From positions 1,984,001 through 2,048,000 of the forward strand of contig NZ_CP021744.1 in the NCBI RefSeq assembly GCF_002192455.1: DNA of 64,000 nt. The letters run 5' to 3'. Made by a program: the position numbers and the translations under genes. This stretch comes from Streptomyces albireticuli. GTDB lineage: Bacteria > Actinomycetota > Actinomycetes > Streptomycetales > Streptomycetaceae. Within the stretch, counting starts at the first letter, position 1. Each line of letters begins with the position of its first letter. Of this stretch, positions 52,567 to 61,092 are shown one piece after another. The notes beneath the pieces were generated by a model. The model saw only the letters and a program-made list of their open reading frames with translations, had not been told where the DNA came from and made no database searches.

Positions 52567-54446
52567 GCGACGGGCACCTTTCCGACGAGGCCGGCGAGCA
52601 GGTTCCCCACGATCCGCGGCCCGTCCTGGGTGAGCACGGACTCGGCGTGGAACTGCACCGACGCGAAGTGGGGGCCGCGCAGGGCGTGCACCTCGCCGGT
52701 GGCGGGGTCGCGGCTGATCTCCACGGTGCCGGTGGTGCCGTACGGGACCGTGTCCGTGGTGCTGCGGGCGGTGAACGTGTTGTAGAAGCCGACGCGTTCG
52801 GGGCTGCCGAAGAGGTCGATCGCGCGCTGGACGCCTTGGTTGGGGACCTCGCGGCGGCGCAGCTCCAGGCCCAGGCGCAGGCTGAGGACCTGGTGGCTGA
52901 GGCAGACCGCGAGGAAGGGGCGGCCCTCGCCGAGGAGGGTGGCGACCGCGCCGCGCAGGTGGGCGATCTTGGGGTGGGCGGTGGCGCGGGGGTCGCCGGG
53001 GCCGGGGCCCATGACGACGAGGTCGTGGCCGTCGAAGGAGTACGGCTCGTCGAAGCGCCGCACGGTCACCGCCAGGCCCAGGGCGCGCAGTTGGTGGTCG
53101 ATCATCGAGGTGAAGGTGTCCTCGGCGTCGACGACGAGGACGCGCCGGCCGGCGAGGGCGGGCCGGGTGCGGGCGCGGTCGCCGGGTCCGGCGAGCCAGA
53201 AGTCGGCGATCGCGCTGTTGCGCTCCTCCAGGGCCGCCCGGACGCTGGGGTGGCGGCCGAAACGGCCGCCGCCGTCGTCCTTGAGCGCGGAGAGCAGCCC
53301 GGCCGCCTTGGCGCGGGTCTCCAGGACCTCCGAGCCGGGGTCGGAGTGGCGTACGAGCGTGGCGCCGACCCCGATCCGCACCCGGCCGCCCCGGTCGATG
53401 TCGGCGGTGCGGATGAGGATCGCCGAGTCCAGCTCGCGGGTGCCCGCGCGGCCCTGGCCGATGAGGGCGACGAGACCGCTGTAGTAGCCGCGGCCCCGGG
53501 GTTCGTAGCGGTCGATGACCCGGGCCGCCGACTCCAGGGGGCTGCCGGTGACGGTCGGGGCGAAGAGGGTCTCGTGGAGGATCTCCCGGGGGTCGCGATC
53601 GGTGCGGCCCTCGATGAAGTACTCGGTGTGCGCCAGGCGGGCCATCTCCTTGAGGTACGGGCCGACGACCCGGCCGCCGCCGTCGCAGATCCGGGCCATC
53701 ATCTTCAGTTCCTCGTCGACGACCATGTACAGCTCGTCGGCCTCCTTGCGGTCGGCGAGGAAGTCCATGACCTCCGGCAGGTTCGGGCCCGCCGCCGGGT
53801 AGCGGTAGGTGCCGCTGATCGGGTTCATCACCGCGACCCCGTCCCGGACGCTGATGTGCCGCTCCGGGGTGGCGCCGACGAAGGTGCGGTCGCCGGTGTG
53901 CACGAGGAACGTCCAGTACGCCCCCGCCTCGCGCTCCATGAGCCGCCGGAAGAACGTGAGGGCGTGCTCGGGCCCGTACCCCGTGATCTCCGTGGTGAAG
54001 GACCGTTTGATGACGAAGTTGGCGCCCTCGCCGGTGCCGATCTCCTCGGCGATCACCCGTCGCACGAGGTCCGCGTAGGCCTCGTCCGGCACGTCGAAGT
54101 CCCCTCCGGAGAGCGGGATCCGGGTCTCCGGGATGCGGCCCAGCACCTCCGCCACCGGCAGGACGGCCTGGTCGGTGATGTTCATGGCGATCAGCGGGGC
54201 GCCGTCGTCGGGGCACGCGTAGCCCCGCTCGGCGATCTGCCGGTACGGGACCACCACCAGCACCTCGTGCCCCGCGCCGCCCGGTGCGGGCAGCCGGACG
54301 CCGGCCAGGGCCGCCGGCGCCGACACCTCGCCCGCCAGCACGTCCATGGCCCCGGGCCCGGTGGCGTCCGGGCGGTGGACCAGCGCGTACGCCGGTACGT
54401 CACCGCCCAGGACCCGGCCGAGGAGGTCCCCCGTGCGCGCGCTCAT
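52563..54446 (-). CDS. phzE: 2-amino-2-deoxyisochorismate synthase (PhzE-type)
   Basis: 627 aa, the same length as Pseudomonas PhzE. The N-terminal chorismate-binding domain (to about 400) has [19 protein letters not shown] and an anthranilate-synthase-like core. A fused glutamine amidotransferase occupies the C-terminus, with its Cys in VCLSHQ near 515 and a His-x-Glu in VQFHAES. It converts chorismate and glutamine to ADIC without releasing pyruvate. ATG 54446 overlaps the phzD stop. With PhzD it leads to 2,3-dihydro-3-hydroxyanthranilate, the precursor of phenazines and of 3-hydroxyanthranilate. Confidence 0.94.
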   Translation of the reverse strand: MSARTGDLLGRVLGGDVPAYALVHRPDATGPGAMDVLAGEVSAPAALAGVRLPAPGGAGHEVLVVVPYRQIAERGYACPDDGAPLIAMNITDQAVLPVAEVLGRIPETRIPLSGGDFDVPDEAYADLVRRVIAEEIGTGEGANFVIKRSFTTEITGYGPEHALTFFRRLMEREAGAYWTFLVHTGDRTFVGATPERHISVRDGVAVMNPISGTYRYPAAGPNLPEVMDFLADRKEADELYMVVDEELKMMARICDGGGRVVGPYLKEMARLAHTEYFIEGRTDRDPREILHETLFAPTVTGSPLESAARVIDRYEPRGRGYYSGLVALIGQGRAGTRELDSAILIRTADIDRGGRVRIGVGATLVRHSDPGSEVLETRAKAAGLLSALKDDGGGRFGRHPSVRAALEERNSAIADFWLAGPGDRARTRPALAGRRVLVVDAEDTFTSMIDHQLRALGLAVTVRRFDEPYSFDGHDLVVMGPGPGDPRATAHPKIAHLRGAVATLLGEGRPFLAVCLSHQVLSLRLGLELRRREVPNQGVQRAIDLFGSPERVGFYNTFTARSTTDTVPYGTTGTVEISRDPATGEVHALRGPHFASVQFHAESVLTQDGPRIVGNLLAGLVGKVPVA

Positions 54447-55099
54447 GCCGTGGCTCCTTCCAGGTCCGCCGCGAGATCGGTGACCAGGTCCTCGGCTGTG
54501 GTGACCACCGCGCAGCGCTCCGCCGCGTACGTCAGGGCCAGGTGGTGGTGCCGGGCGGAGAAGTCCGCCACCGCGTCGCCCGCCAGGAACGTCTCGATGT
54601 CGTTCGTGAAGGCCTCCACGGCGGTCATCAGGACGCCCACGTGCGCGTACACACCGCAGACGATCAGCTGGTCGCGGCCGGCGGCCCGCATCCGCGCCAG
54701 CAGCCCGGACCGGAAGAAGGCGCTGTACCGCCACTTGGTGAACACCCAGTCGCCGGCCCGCGGCGCCACCTCGTCCACCACCAGCCGGTCGGCGGGGTCC
54801 ACCCGCATGCCCGGCCCCCAGAAGTCCTTCAGCAGGCCCCGCTGCTCCTCGCTCATCCCGCCCGGCTGCGCCGTGTACGCCACCGGCACACCGGCGGCCG
54901 CGCAGCTCTCCCGGAGCAGCGCGGTACGGCGTACCAGGTCGTCGCGGACGCCGCCGGGCAGGGGTGCCAGGAAGTAGCGCTGCATGTCGTGGACCAGCAG
55001 GACCGCGCGGGCCGGGTCCACCGTCCAGCGGGCGGTGTTCTCCGGCAGGTCACCCGCTGCCGGTATCGGGTACGGCTCTATCGGGGGGATGCCAGCCAT
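54443..55099 (-). CDS. phzD: Isochorismatase, PhzD-type
   Basis: 218 aa, ATG 55099 after AGAGGAAG. It has the characteristic start [15 protein letters not shown], the catalytic Asp38 in [10 protein letters not shown], and FTKWRYSAF with the substrate-binding Lys. It hydrolyses the vinyl ether of ADIC to trans-2,3-dihydro-3-hydroxyanthranilate. No fused carrier-protein domain (as in siderophore isochorismatases) is present. Second gene of the operon, 61 bp after the DAHP synthase. Confidence 0.95.
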   Translation of the reverse strand: MAGIPPIEPYPIPAAGDLPENTARWTVDPARAVLLVHDMQRYFLAPLPGGVRDDLVRRTALLRESCAAAGVPVAYTAQPGGMSEEQRGLLKDFWGPGMRVDPADRLVVDEVAPRAGDWVFTKWRYSAFFRSGLLARMRAAGRDQLIVCGVYAHVGVLMTAVEAFTNDIETFLAGDAVADFSARHHHLALTYAAERCAVVTTAEDLVTDLAADLEGATA

Positions 55100-55160
55100 G
55101 GAACTTCCTCTCCTTCGCTCTCGGTCGTGCCGTGGTGTCCCCGGGGCCCGTGCTCCCCGG

Positions 55161-56333
55161 TCAGCCCTGCCAGGCCGAGACGACCTCGATGGCCTGGGCG
55201 GGGTTGAGCCGGGGGTCGCAGAAGCTCGTGTACTTGTCGCCGACGTGACCGAGCCCGGACTCGTCCCGTACGCACTCGGTGACGTCCTCGGGCGTGGTCT
55301 CCAGGTGCAGGCCTCCGGCGACGCCGCCCGCGGTCCGGACCGAGCACTGGAAGCCGCGGACCTCGCGGACCACCGTGTCGAGCAGCCGGGTCTTGAGGCC
55401 GTCGGGCGCGGTGACGGTGTTGCCGTGCATGGGGTCGGTGAGCCAGATGACCGGGTGGCCCTCGGCGCGCACGGCCTCGACGAGCGCGGGGAGCCGCTCG
55501 GACACGGCGTCGGCGCCCATGCGGGCGATCAGCGTGAGCCGCCCGTGCTCCCGGCCGGGGTCGAGGAGTTCGCACAGCGTGAGGAGCTCGTCGGGGTCCA
55601 TGCCGGGGCCGACCTTGCAGGCCACCGGGTTGGCGACCTCGGCGAGGAGGGCGACGTGGGCGCCGTCCACCTGGCGGGTGCGCTCGCCGATCCAGGGCCA
55701 GTGGGTGGACGTCAGCCAGGCCCGCCCCTCCTCGTCGCGGCGGACCATGGGCTCCTCGTAGTCGAGGAGCAGGGCCTCGTGGCTCGTCCAGACCGGCGGG
55801 CAGATGCCCGAGCGGCGGGCGGGGTGCAGCCAGCCGAGGTGGGTCATGGCCTCGCCGGCGGCGAGGTAGCCGGAGAGCAGGCGCTGCGGGTCGGGGCGGC
55901 GGCGCTCGGGATGCGGTTCGGGGCTGTTGACCATGTGGCCGCGGTAGACGGGAAGTTCGGTGCCGCCGACGTGCTCGGTGGGGCGGGAGCGGGGCTTGGC
56001 GAACTGGCCGGCCATCCGGCCCGCCCGCACCACCGGCTTGTGCGTGATCATCTTCATCACGCCGGCGAGGACGTCGAGAAGGCCGGCCTTCCGGGCGACG
56101 TAGCCCGAGGTGCACTCCGCCGGGTCCTCCGCGCAGTCGCCCGCCTGCACCACCTGCGACTCGCCACGGGCGACCTGGGCGAGGTGGGCGCGCAGGGTCC
56201 GCACGTCGGCGGAGCGTACGAGCGCGGGGCGGGCGGCGAGTTCGTCGCGGACTCGCTGAACCTGAGGGGCATCTCTCCAATCGGGCTGCTGCGGCGCGGG
56301 CTTGAGCCGGGTGGCGAGCAGAGCGTCGTTCAC
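55161..56333 (-). CDS. Class II DAHP synthase (PhzC-like)
   Basis: 390 aa. GTG 56333 was chosen for the GGAG six bases upstream; a TTG four codons earlier is less likely. Class II hallmarks: QAGDCAED with the metal-site Cys, [29 protein letters not shown] and the final SFCDPRLNP. It makes DAHP from PEP and erythrose-4-phosphate, the first shikimate step. It is shorter than feedback-regulated housekeeping types (about 450-470 aa), as in phenazine clusters. First gene of the seven-gene operon ending with the ToxD-like gene. Confidence 0.95.
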   Translation of the reverse strand: MNDALLATRLKPAPQQPDWRDAPQVQRVRDELAARPALVRSADVRTLRAHLAQVARGESQVVQAGDCAEDPAECTSGYVARKAGLLDVLAGVMKMITHKPVVRAGRMAGQFAKPRSRPTEHVGGTELPVYRGHMVNSPEPHPERRRPDPQRLLSGYLAAGEAMTHLGWLHPARRSGICPPVWTSHEALLLDYEEPMVRRDEEGRAWLTSTHWPWIGERTRQVDGAHVALLAEVANPVACKVGPGMDPDELLTLCELLDPGREHGRLTLIARMGADAVSERLPALVEAVRAEGHPVIWLTDPMHGNTVTAPDGLKTRLLDTVVREVRGFQCSVRTAGGVAGGLHLETTPEDVTECVRDESGLGHVGDKYTSFCDPRLNPAQAIEVVSAWQG

Positions 56334-56648
56334 GGATGACTCCAAAAGCGTTTCGTTAATGGGCCGCTCTCAAACAGGGGTGGAACCAGGGAGGTGGCAG
56401 GCTTCGGAACTCCCTTCACGGCGGGGTGCGGGGGTTCCCGATCGTCCGGTGGGGCCGCGCATTCCGCCAATGGCGGCACGCTCACTCCGTCAGATGAACG
56501 GGACTCCATCAGATCGGTGTCAAGTCCGCGATCACGCCAATGTGACGGAGTAAGCGCGGACTGTTCGGCGGCGTCGCGTATCCGCTTTACTGTCGTGCCC
56601 TCTGCCCTATCCATTTCCGCGACCGGCCCGGAGAGGGGGCGATGCCTC
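56334..56648. promoter_or_regulatory. Divergent promoter region with ACTCCGTCA-type repeats
   Basis: The region between the DAHP synthase and the second transaldolase has two direct copies (ACTCCGTCAGAT at 56484-56495, ACTCCATCAGAT at 56503-56514) and one inverted copy TGACGGAGT (56543-56551). These are candidate operators for the divergent pair. I see no clear SARP heptamers here and no small gene. Confidence 0.5.
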
Positions 56649-57770
56649 ATGGGAGAGCGCACGGTGATTTCAGACGGTGAGGTACTACGCGAACTGCTCG
56701 CGGAAGGCGTCTCACCGTGGCTCGACGGACTGTGCCGGTCACTGCTCGCCCCGGAACGGCTGGCGGCCCTCGTGCGGGAGGCCGGGGTGCGGGGGGCGAC
56801 GTCGAACCCCCGGGCGCTGGCCGCCGACATGGCGCGGGGCACGGCCTACCGGCAGCAGCTGTCCCACCTGGCGTGCCGTTCGGTGCCGCTGGACACGTCC
56901 GTGCAGGCGCTGTGCGCCTACGATCTGCGGTCCGCCTGCGACGAGTTGCGGCCGGTCTTCGACTCCACGGGGGGCCGCGACGGGCATGTGTCGATGGACC
57001 TGGACCCCCACCTGGCGCACGACGCGCGGGCCACGGTGGTGGCCGCCGTGGCCCTGAACCGGGCGGCGTGCCGGCCGAACGCGCTGGTCAAGATACCGGC
57101 GACGGACGAGGGCATCACGGCCGTCGGGGACTGTCTGGCGCGGGGCGTCGGGGTGCACGTCACGGAGATCTTCTCGGTGCGCCGCTACGAGCAGGTCGTC
57201 GAGGCCTATTTCGACGGGCTGGAGCGGGCCCTGACCGCGGGCCGTGACCTGGCGGCGATCTCCTCGCTGGCCTCGGTGCCCGTGGCCCGCCTCGACGCCG
57301 AGATCGACGCGCGGCTGCGCGCGCTCGCCCCGGAGGCGGAGCCGCGCACGGCCGCGGTGGCCGTCGCCCGGCTGGTGTACCGGCTGTACGAGGAGCGTCT
57401 CGGCAGTGAGCGCTGGCGGATCCTGGCGGCCGCGCACGCGCACCCGCAGCGCCTGATGTGGGAGGTGAGCACCCCGGGTGGCCCGGCTCCGGAGGTGCCG
57501 TACGTGGCGGGGCTGGTCGCCTGGGGCACGGTCAGCGCGATGTCGGAGGCCACGCTGGAGGCGGTGGCCCGGGAGTGCCGGCTCCAGGGCGACACGCTGA
57601 CCGGCGAGGCGGAGTCGGCCCGCGGTGCGGTGGCGGGGCTGGAGCGGCGCGGCGTCTCGCTGGAGGAGGTCGCGAAGAAGCTGGAGGCGGACGGCGTGGA
57701 CCGGCTCGTCTCCTCCTGGCGGGCGCTGCGCGGCGCGGTCGAGGACCGGCTGCGCCGCCCGCGGGGGTGA
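56649..57770 (+). CDS. tal: Transaldolase with intact catalytic lysine
   Basis: 373 aa, ATG 56649 after GAGAGGGGG. It carries GATSNPRAL near the start and NALVKIPATD with Lys148 as the Schiff-base residue, so it should interconvert sugar phosphates and yield erythrose-4-phosphate for the DAHP synthase transcribed divergently from the same promoter region. It is clearly a paralogue of 50924-52084, which has lost this Lys. Confidence 0.94.
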   Translation: MGERTVISDGEVLRELLAEGVSPWLDGLCRSLLAPERLAALVREAGVRGATSNPRALAADMARGTAYRQQLSHLACRSVPLDTSVQALCAYDLRSACDELRPVFDSTGGRDGHVSMDLDPHLAHDARATVVAAVALNRAACRPNALVKIPATDEGITAVGDCLARGVGVHVTEIFSVRRYEQVVEAYFDGLERALTAGRDLAAISSLASVPVARLDAEIDARLRALAPEAEPRTAAVAVARLVYRLYEERLGSERWRILAAAHAHPQRLMWEVSTPGGPAPEVPYVAGLVAWGTVSAMSEATLEAVARECRLQGDTLTGEAESARGAVAGLERRGVSLEEVAKKLEADGVDRLVSSWRALRGAVEDRLRRPRG

Positions 57771-57942
57771 CCCGGTGCCCGGCCCCGCACCGGCGCGGAC
57801 CGGCGGCGGCCCGTACCGGCGGGGCGCCCGGTCCGCCCGTACGGTGCCGGGCGCGGAACCCGCCACGGGCCGGGCTCCGCGTACGGCCCCGGGCACACGG
57901 AGGTTCCCGGCCGGGCGCCCCGCTCCGTACCCGGGCACGTGC

Positions 57943-60045
57943 TCAGACCCTTACGGAGCCGTACCGCCGCTCGGGGAAGTCCGTGCCGGCCAGCGCGGTC
58001 ATGGGCGCCGCCTTCACCGCCGTCTCCTCGTACTCCTCCTCGGGGTCGGAGAGGGCGATGATCGCGCCGCCGACGCCGTAGCGGACCCGCCCGGGTGTGA
58101 TCACCGCGGTGCGGATGACCACGCTGAGGTCGGCGGCCCCGGTGAGGGAGAAGTAGCCGATGGCGCCGGAGTAGACGCCGCGCGGGCCGGCCTCCAGCCG
58201 GTCGATGACCCGCATGGTGCGGATCTTGGGCGCGCCGGTCATCGAGCCGGGCGGGAAGGCGGCGCGGACGCACTCGACGGTGCTGCGGTCCGGGCGCAGC
58301 CGGGCGCGGACGGTGCTGACCAGCTGGTGGGCCTTGGCGTAGCTCTCGACCTGGAAGATCTCCTTCGCCTCGACGGTGCCGACCCGGGCGCAGCGGCCGA
58401 GGTCGTTGCGGACGAGGTCGACGATCATCAGGTTCTCGGCGCGGTCCTTCTCGCTGGTGCGGAGGTCGCCGGCGAGCGCGGCGTCCTCCTCGGGGGTGGC
58501 GCCGCGGGGCCGGGTGCCCTTGATGGGGCGGGACTCGGCGAGTCCTTCGCGGTCGACGCGGAGGAAGCGCTCGGGCGAGGTGCTGAGCACCGACAGGTCG
58601 CCGAAGCGGAGCAGCGCGCCGAAGGGCGCGGGGCTGGTGCGGCGCAGGAAGCGGTAGCCGCTCCAGGGGTCCACGGTGCCGGTGGCCTCGGCCATGTTGG
58701 TGAGGCACACCTCGTAGGTCTCGCCCGCGGCGATCTCCCGCCGGCACTCGTCGATCAGGCCGAGGTAGGCGGCGCGGTCGTGGCGCAGGCGCAGGGCACC
58801 CAGGGGTGCCGGGGGCCCGGTCGGGCGGGGCGGGGCCCCGGCGAGGGCGGTGAGCCGGCGGGCGGTCGCGTCCATCCAGGAGCGGGCGGCGCGTTCGTCG
58901 CCGTCCTCGGCCAGGGCGAGCAGGTGGGTGGTGCCGGTGACGTGGTCGAAGACGAGCGCCCGGTCGGCGAAGACCATGGTGGCGTCGGGTTCCTCGGCGG
59001 GGTGGGCGCGGCCGCCGCCGCACTCGGCCTTGAGTCCGTAGCCGAGGTAGCCCACCCAGCCCAGGGCGAAGTCGAAGGGCAGGTCGGGGGCGGCGGTGCG
59101 GGTGGCCCGCAGGTCGCGGTCGAGCCAGTCGAGGAACTCGCCGGTGACGACCTCGGTGGTGTGCCGGGAGCGGACGGTGACGGTGCTGCTCTCGACGTCG
59201 GCGGAGGCGACCCGGGAGAGCGGTCCGGAGGCGTCGCCCATGATCGAGAACCGGCCCTGGCCGTCGTCGCGGCGGCTGCTGTCCAGCCAGTAGCTGTGCG
59301 GACCCCGGCGGAAGAGGTGGTCGTAGACGGTCTCGTCCTCGCACCGGGTGGGCAGGGCGGCGGTGAGCACCCGCAGCCTGCGGGGTGCCACCGCGACGGC
59401 CGGGGCCGCCGGGGCCGCCGGGGCGGGGGTGACGGCCGGTGGCACCAGGCGGCGCACGCCGCCGCGGCCGCGTTCCTCGGTCAGCCGGCGGAAGTTGCGC
59501 AGCAGCTGGTGCCCGTAGGCGCTGTTGACGGATTCCGGGTGGAACTGGACCCCCCACAGGGGCAGTTCCCGGTGGCGCAGGCCCATGACGACGCCGTCGG
59601 CCGTCCAGGCGGTCGCCTCCAGCTCGGGGGGCAGGGTGCGGACGGCGAGGGAGTGGTAGCGCACGACCCGAAAGGGGGACGGCAGTCCCCGGAACAGGTC
59701 GGTCCCGTGGTGCAGGACGGGCGAGACGCGCCCGTGGTAGGGCTCGGGGGCGCGCCCCACTTCGCCGCCGAACACACTGGCGATGCCCTGGTGGCCGAGG
59801 CAGACGCCGAGGGTCGGCAGTCCGCCGGCCGCGACGATCTCCCTGCATATCCCGAAGTCCGCGGCCCGTTCGGGATTTCCCGGGCCGGGCGAGAGGACGA
59901 CGTTGTCGAATGCGGTGAGGTGTTCCGTCCGCCAGGCCGGGTCGTCATTGGCGACGACTTCGGGTTCCCGGCCGTTGACCTCGGCGAGATAGTGGAAGAG
60001 GTTGTAGGTGAACGAATCGTAATTGTCGACGAGCAAGGTGCGCAC
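57943..60045 (-). CDS. pabAB: Fused aminodeoxychorismate synthase (PabAB)
   Basis: 700 aa, GTG 60045 after AGGGGGGAAG. The amidotransferase half (1-200) has DNYDSFTYNL, Cys82 in GVCLGHQ and FHPES. The chorismate-binding half (about 235-700) carries PIKGTRPRG, the Lys-containing motif that marks aminodeoxychorismate synthases rather than anthranilate synthases, and SMTGAPK. The product, 4-amino-4-deoxychorismate, feeds PABA or related amino aromatics. Fused PabAB is typical of Streptomyces antibiotic clusters such as candicidin. No lyase (PabC) is seen in the window. It follows a methyltransferase gene by 27 bp. Confidence 0.95.
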   Translation of the reverse strand: MRTLLVDNYDSFTYNLFHYLAEVNGREPEVVANDDPAWRTEHLTAFDNVVLSPGPGNPERAADFGICREIVAAGGLPTLGVCLGHQGIASVFGGEVGRAPEPYHGRVSPVLHHGTDLFRGLPSPFRVVRYHSLAVRTLPPELEATAWTADGVVMGLRHRELPLWGVQFHPESVNSAYGHQLLRNFRRLTEERGRGGVRRLVPPAVTPAPAAPAAPAVAVAPRRLRVLTAALPTRCEDETVYDHLFRRGPHSYWLDSSRRDDGQGRFSIMGDASGPLSRVASADVESSTVTVRSRHTTEVVTGEFLDWLDRDLRATRTAAPDLPFDFALGWVGYLGYGLKAECGGGRAHPAEEPDATMVFADRALVFDHVTGTTHLLALAEDGDERAARSWMDATARRLTALAGAPPRPTGPPAPLGALRLRHDRAAYLGLIDECRREIAAGETYEVCLTNMAEATGTVDPWSGYRFLRRTSPAPFGALLRFGDLSVLSTSPERFLRVDREGLAESRPIKGTRPRGATPEEDAALAGDLRTSEKDRAENLMIVDLVRNDLGRCARVGTVEAKEIFQVESYAKAHQLVSTVRARLRPDRSTVECVRAAFPPGSMTGAPKIRTMRVIDRLEAGPRGVYSGAIGYFSLTGAADLSVVIRTAVITPGRVRYGVGGAIIALSDPEEEYEETAVKAAPMTALAGTDFPERRYGSVRV

Positions 60046-60072
60046 GGGCTTCCCCCCTTATCGGACGACCGC

Positions 60073-60810
60073 TTATCGGACGAACACCGCCGGGGCCGGC
60101 ACCTCCGCCGGCGTCACCTCTATCAGCAGGTGTTCGACCTCGTGCGCGCCCTCCCGGTGCACGGCGCTCTTGAGCACCCGCAGCCGGCGGTCCGCCTCAC
60201 CGGCGATGCGGAGCAGGGCCGCGACGTCGCCCCGGGTGCTGAAGTGCAGCAACACCGAGCCGCCGGGGGTCAGCCGGTCGGTCGCCTCGGTCAGGAAGCG
60301 GCGGTGCGCGGCATAGCCGGGGTCCACATAGGCGATCTCGTGCAGGGTGCGCGGGCGGTAGTCCGCCGGGGCCAGCACGAAATTGGAGTGCCAGAATATG
60401 GTGTCGAAGCGTTCGTTCCCGTCGATTCCGTCGAACAGGTCGCTGTGCACACCGCGGACGCGGTCGAGCACACCGTGCCGGGCCGCGTTCACCGAGGCGT
60501 TCAGCGCGGCGGCGGGATGGATATCGGCGGCGACCACCCGGTCGCAGCCGGCCAGCGCGCTCGCCACCGCGATGATTCCGGTGCCGCAGCCCATCTCCAG
60601 CATCGAACCCGTCCGGGGAACTCCCACCCATTCGTCGAGACCCAGGAACTCCAGGGCAATCCTCGTCGCCGGCGAGTAAATCGGAGCAAACACCTCCGGT
60701 AATAGCTCCCACTCACGCCCGCACATCGGGAAAGTCGACGGCCGGTCCTTCCGTGTCAGCGCCGTACGGCTGCGCTCGAGCGAGAGCCTGTAGTCCCGCG
60801 TCTCCAGCAT
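60073..60810 (-). CDS. Class I SAM-dependent methyltransferase
   Basis: 245 aa, ATG 60810 after GGGGGGA. The SAM-binding motif LEMGCGTGI lies at 71-79, with the acidic ribose-binding residue in VVAADIHP. The position of the NPP motif of HemK/PrmA relatives reads FWHSNFVLAP, so the target atom is not a protein glutamine. It is co-transcribed with pabAB. A small-molecule substrate of the pathway is likely, possibly the azapteridine or the aromatic unit. It does not obviously resemble ToxA. Confidence 0.85.
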   Translation of the reverse strand: MLETRDYRLSLERSRTALTRKDRPSTFPMCGREWELLPEVFAPIYSPATRIALEFLGLDEWVGVPRTGSMLEMGCGTGIIAVASALAGCDRVVAADIHPAAALNASVNAARHGVLDRVRGVHSDLFDGIDGNERFDTIFWHSNFVLAPADYRPRTLHEIAYVDPGYAAHRRFLTEATDRLTPGGSVLLHFSTRGDVAALLRIAGEADRRLRVLKSAVHREGAHEVEHLLIEVTPAEVPAPAVFVR

Positions 60811-61092
60811 CCTGATCCCCCCAGAATCGGCGACAACTCCCGACAAGGCGCCGGGTGTTCATCAACCTTCACCTATAAGGGGCGTTTACAGGAAGGTGAT
60901 CCAGTAACACACCGACGGCAGACGGCGGTGGTCCGGACACCATCGGTCCGACACGGCCCGGCTTGCGGCCCACGGGTGCCTCGCATAGCTTGATCGGTCG
61001 TGGTTGACGCACCACTGCCGGGGTGCATAGCTTCCCGGCATACCGTGCCGTGGCTCATCCGTGCGGCAGCGCGCTGGACCCCGGGGGGCATC
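60811..61092. promoter_or_regulatory. Divergent promoter region of methyltransferase and PucR-type regulator
   Basis: A rightward promoter candidate is TTGACG (61004-61009) with CATAGC (61026-61031) at 16-bp spacing. GCATAGCTT occurs twice (60983-60991, 61025-61033). On the methyltransferase side TCACCT and AGGTGA form a short inverted repeat around 60874-60899. Confidence 0.5.

Noticed and set aside
49638..56333. A classical phenazine cluster
   Set aside because: phzF, phzB and phzG are absent from the window, and the operon carries a ToxD-like gene; only the precursor stage is shared.
57206..59848. Long minus-strand frame overlapping pabAB and the second transaldolase
   Set aside because: Arg/Pro/Ala-rich shadow; both genes have clear motifs in other frames.
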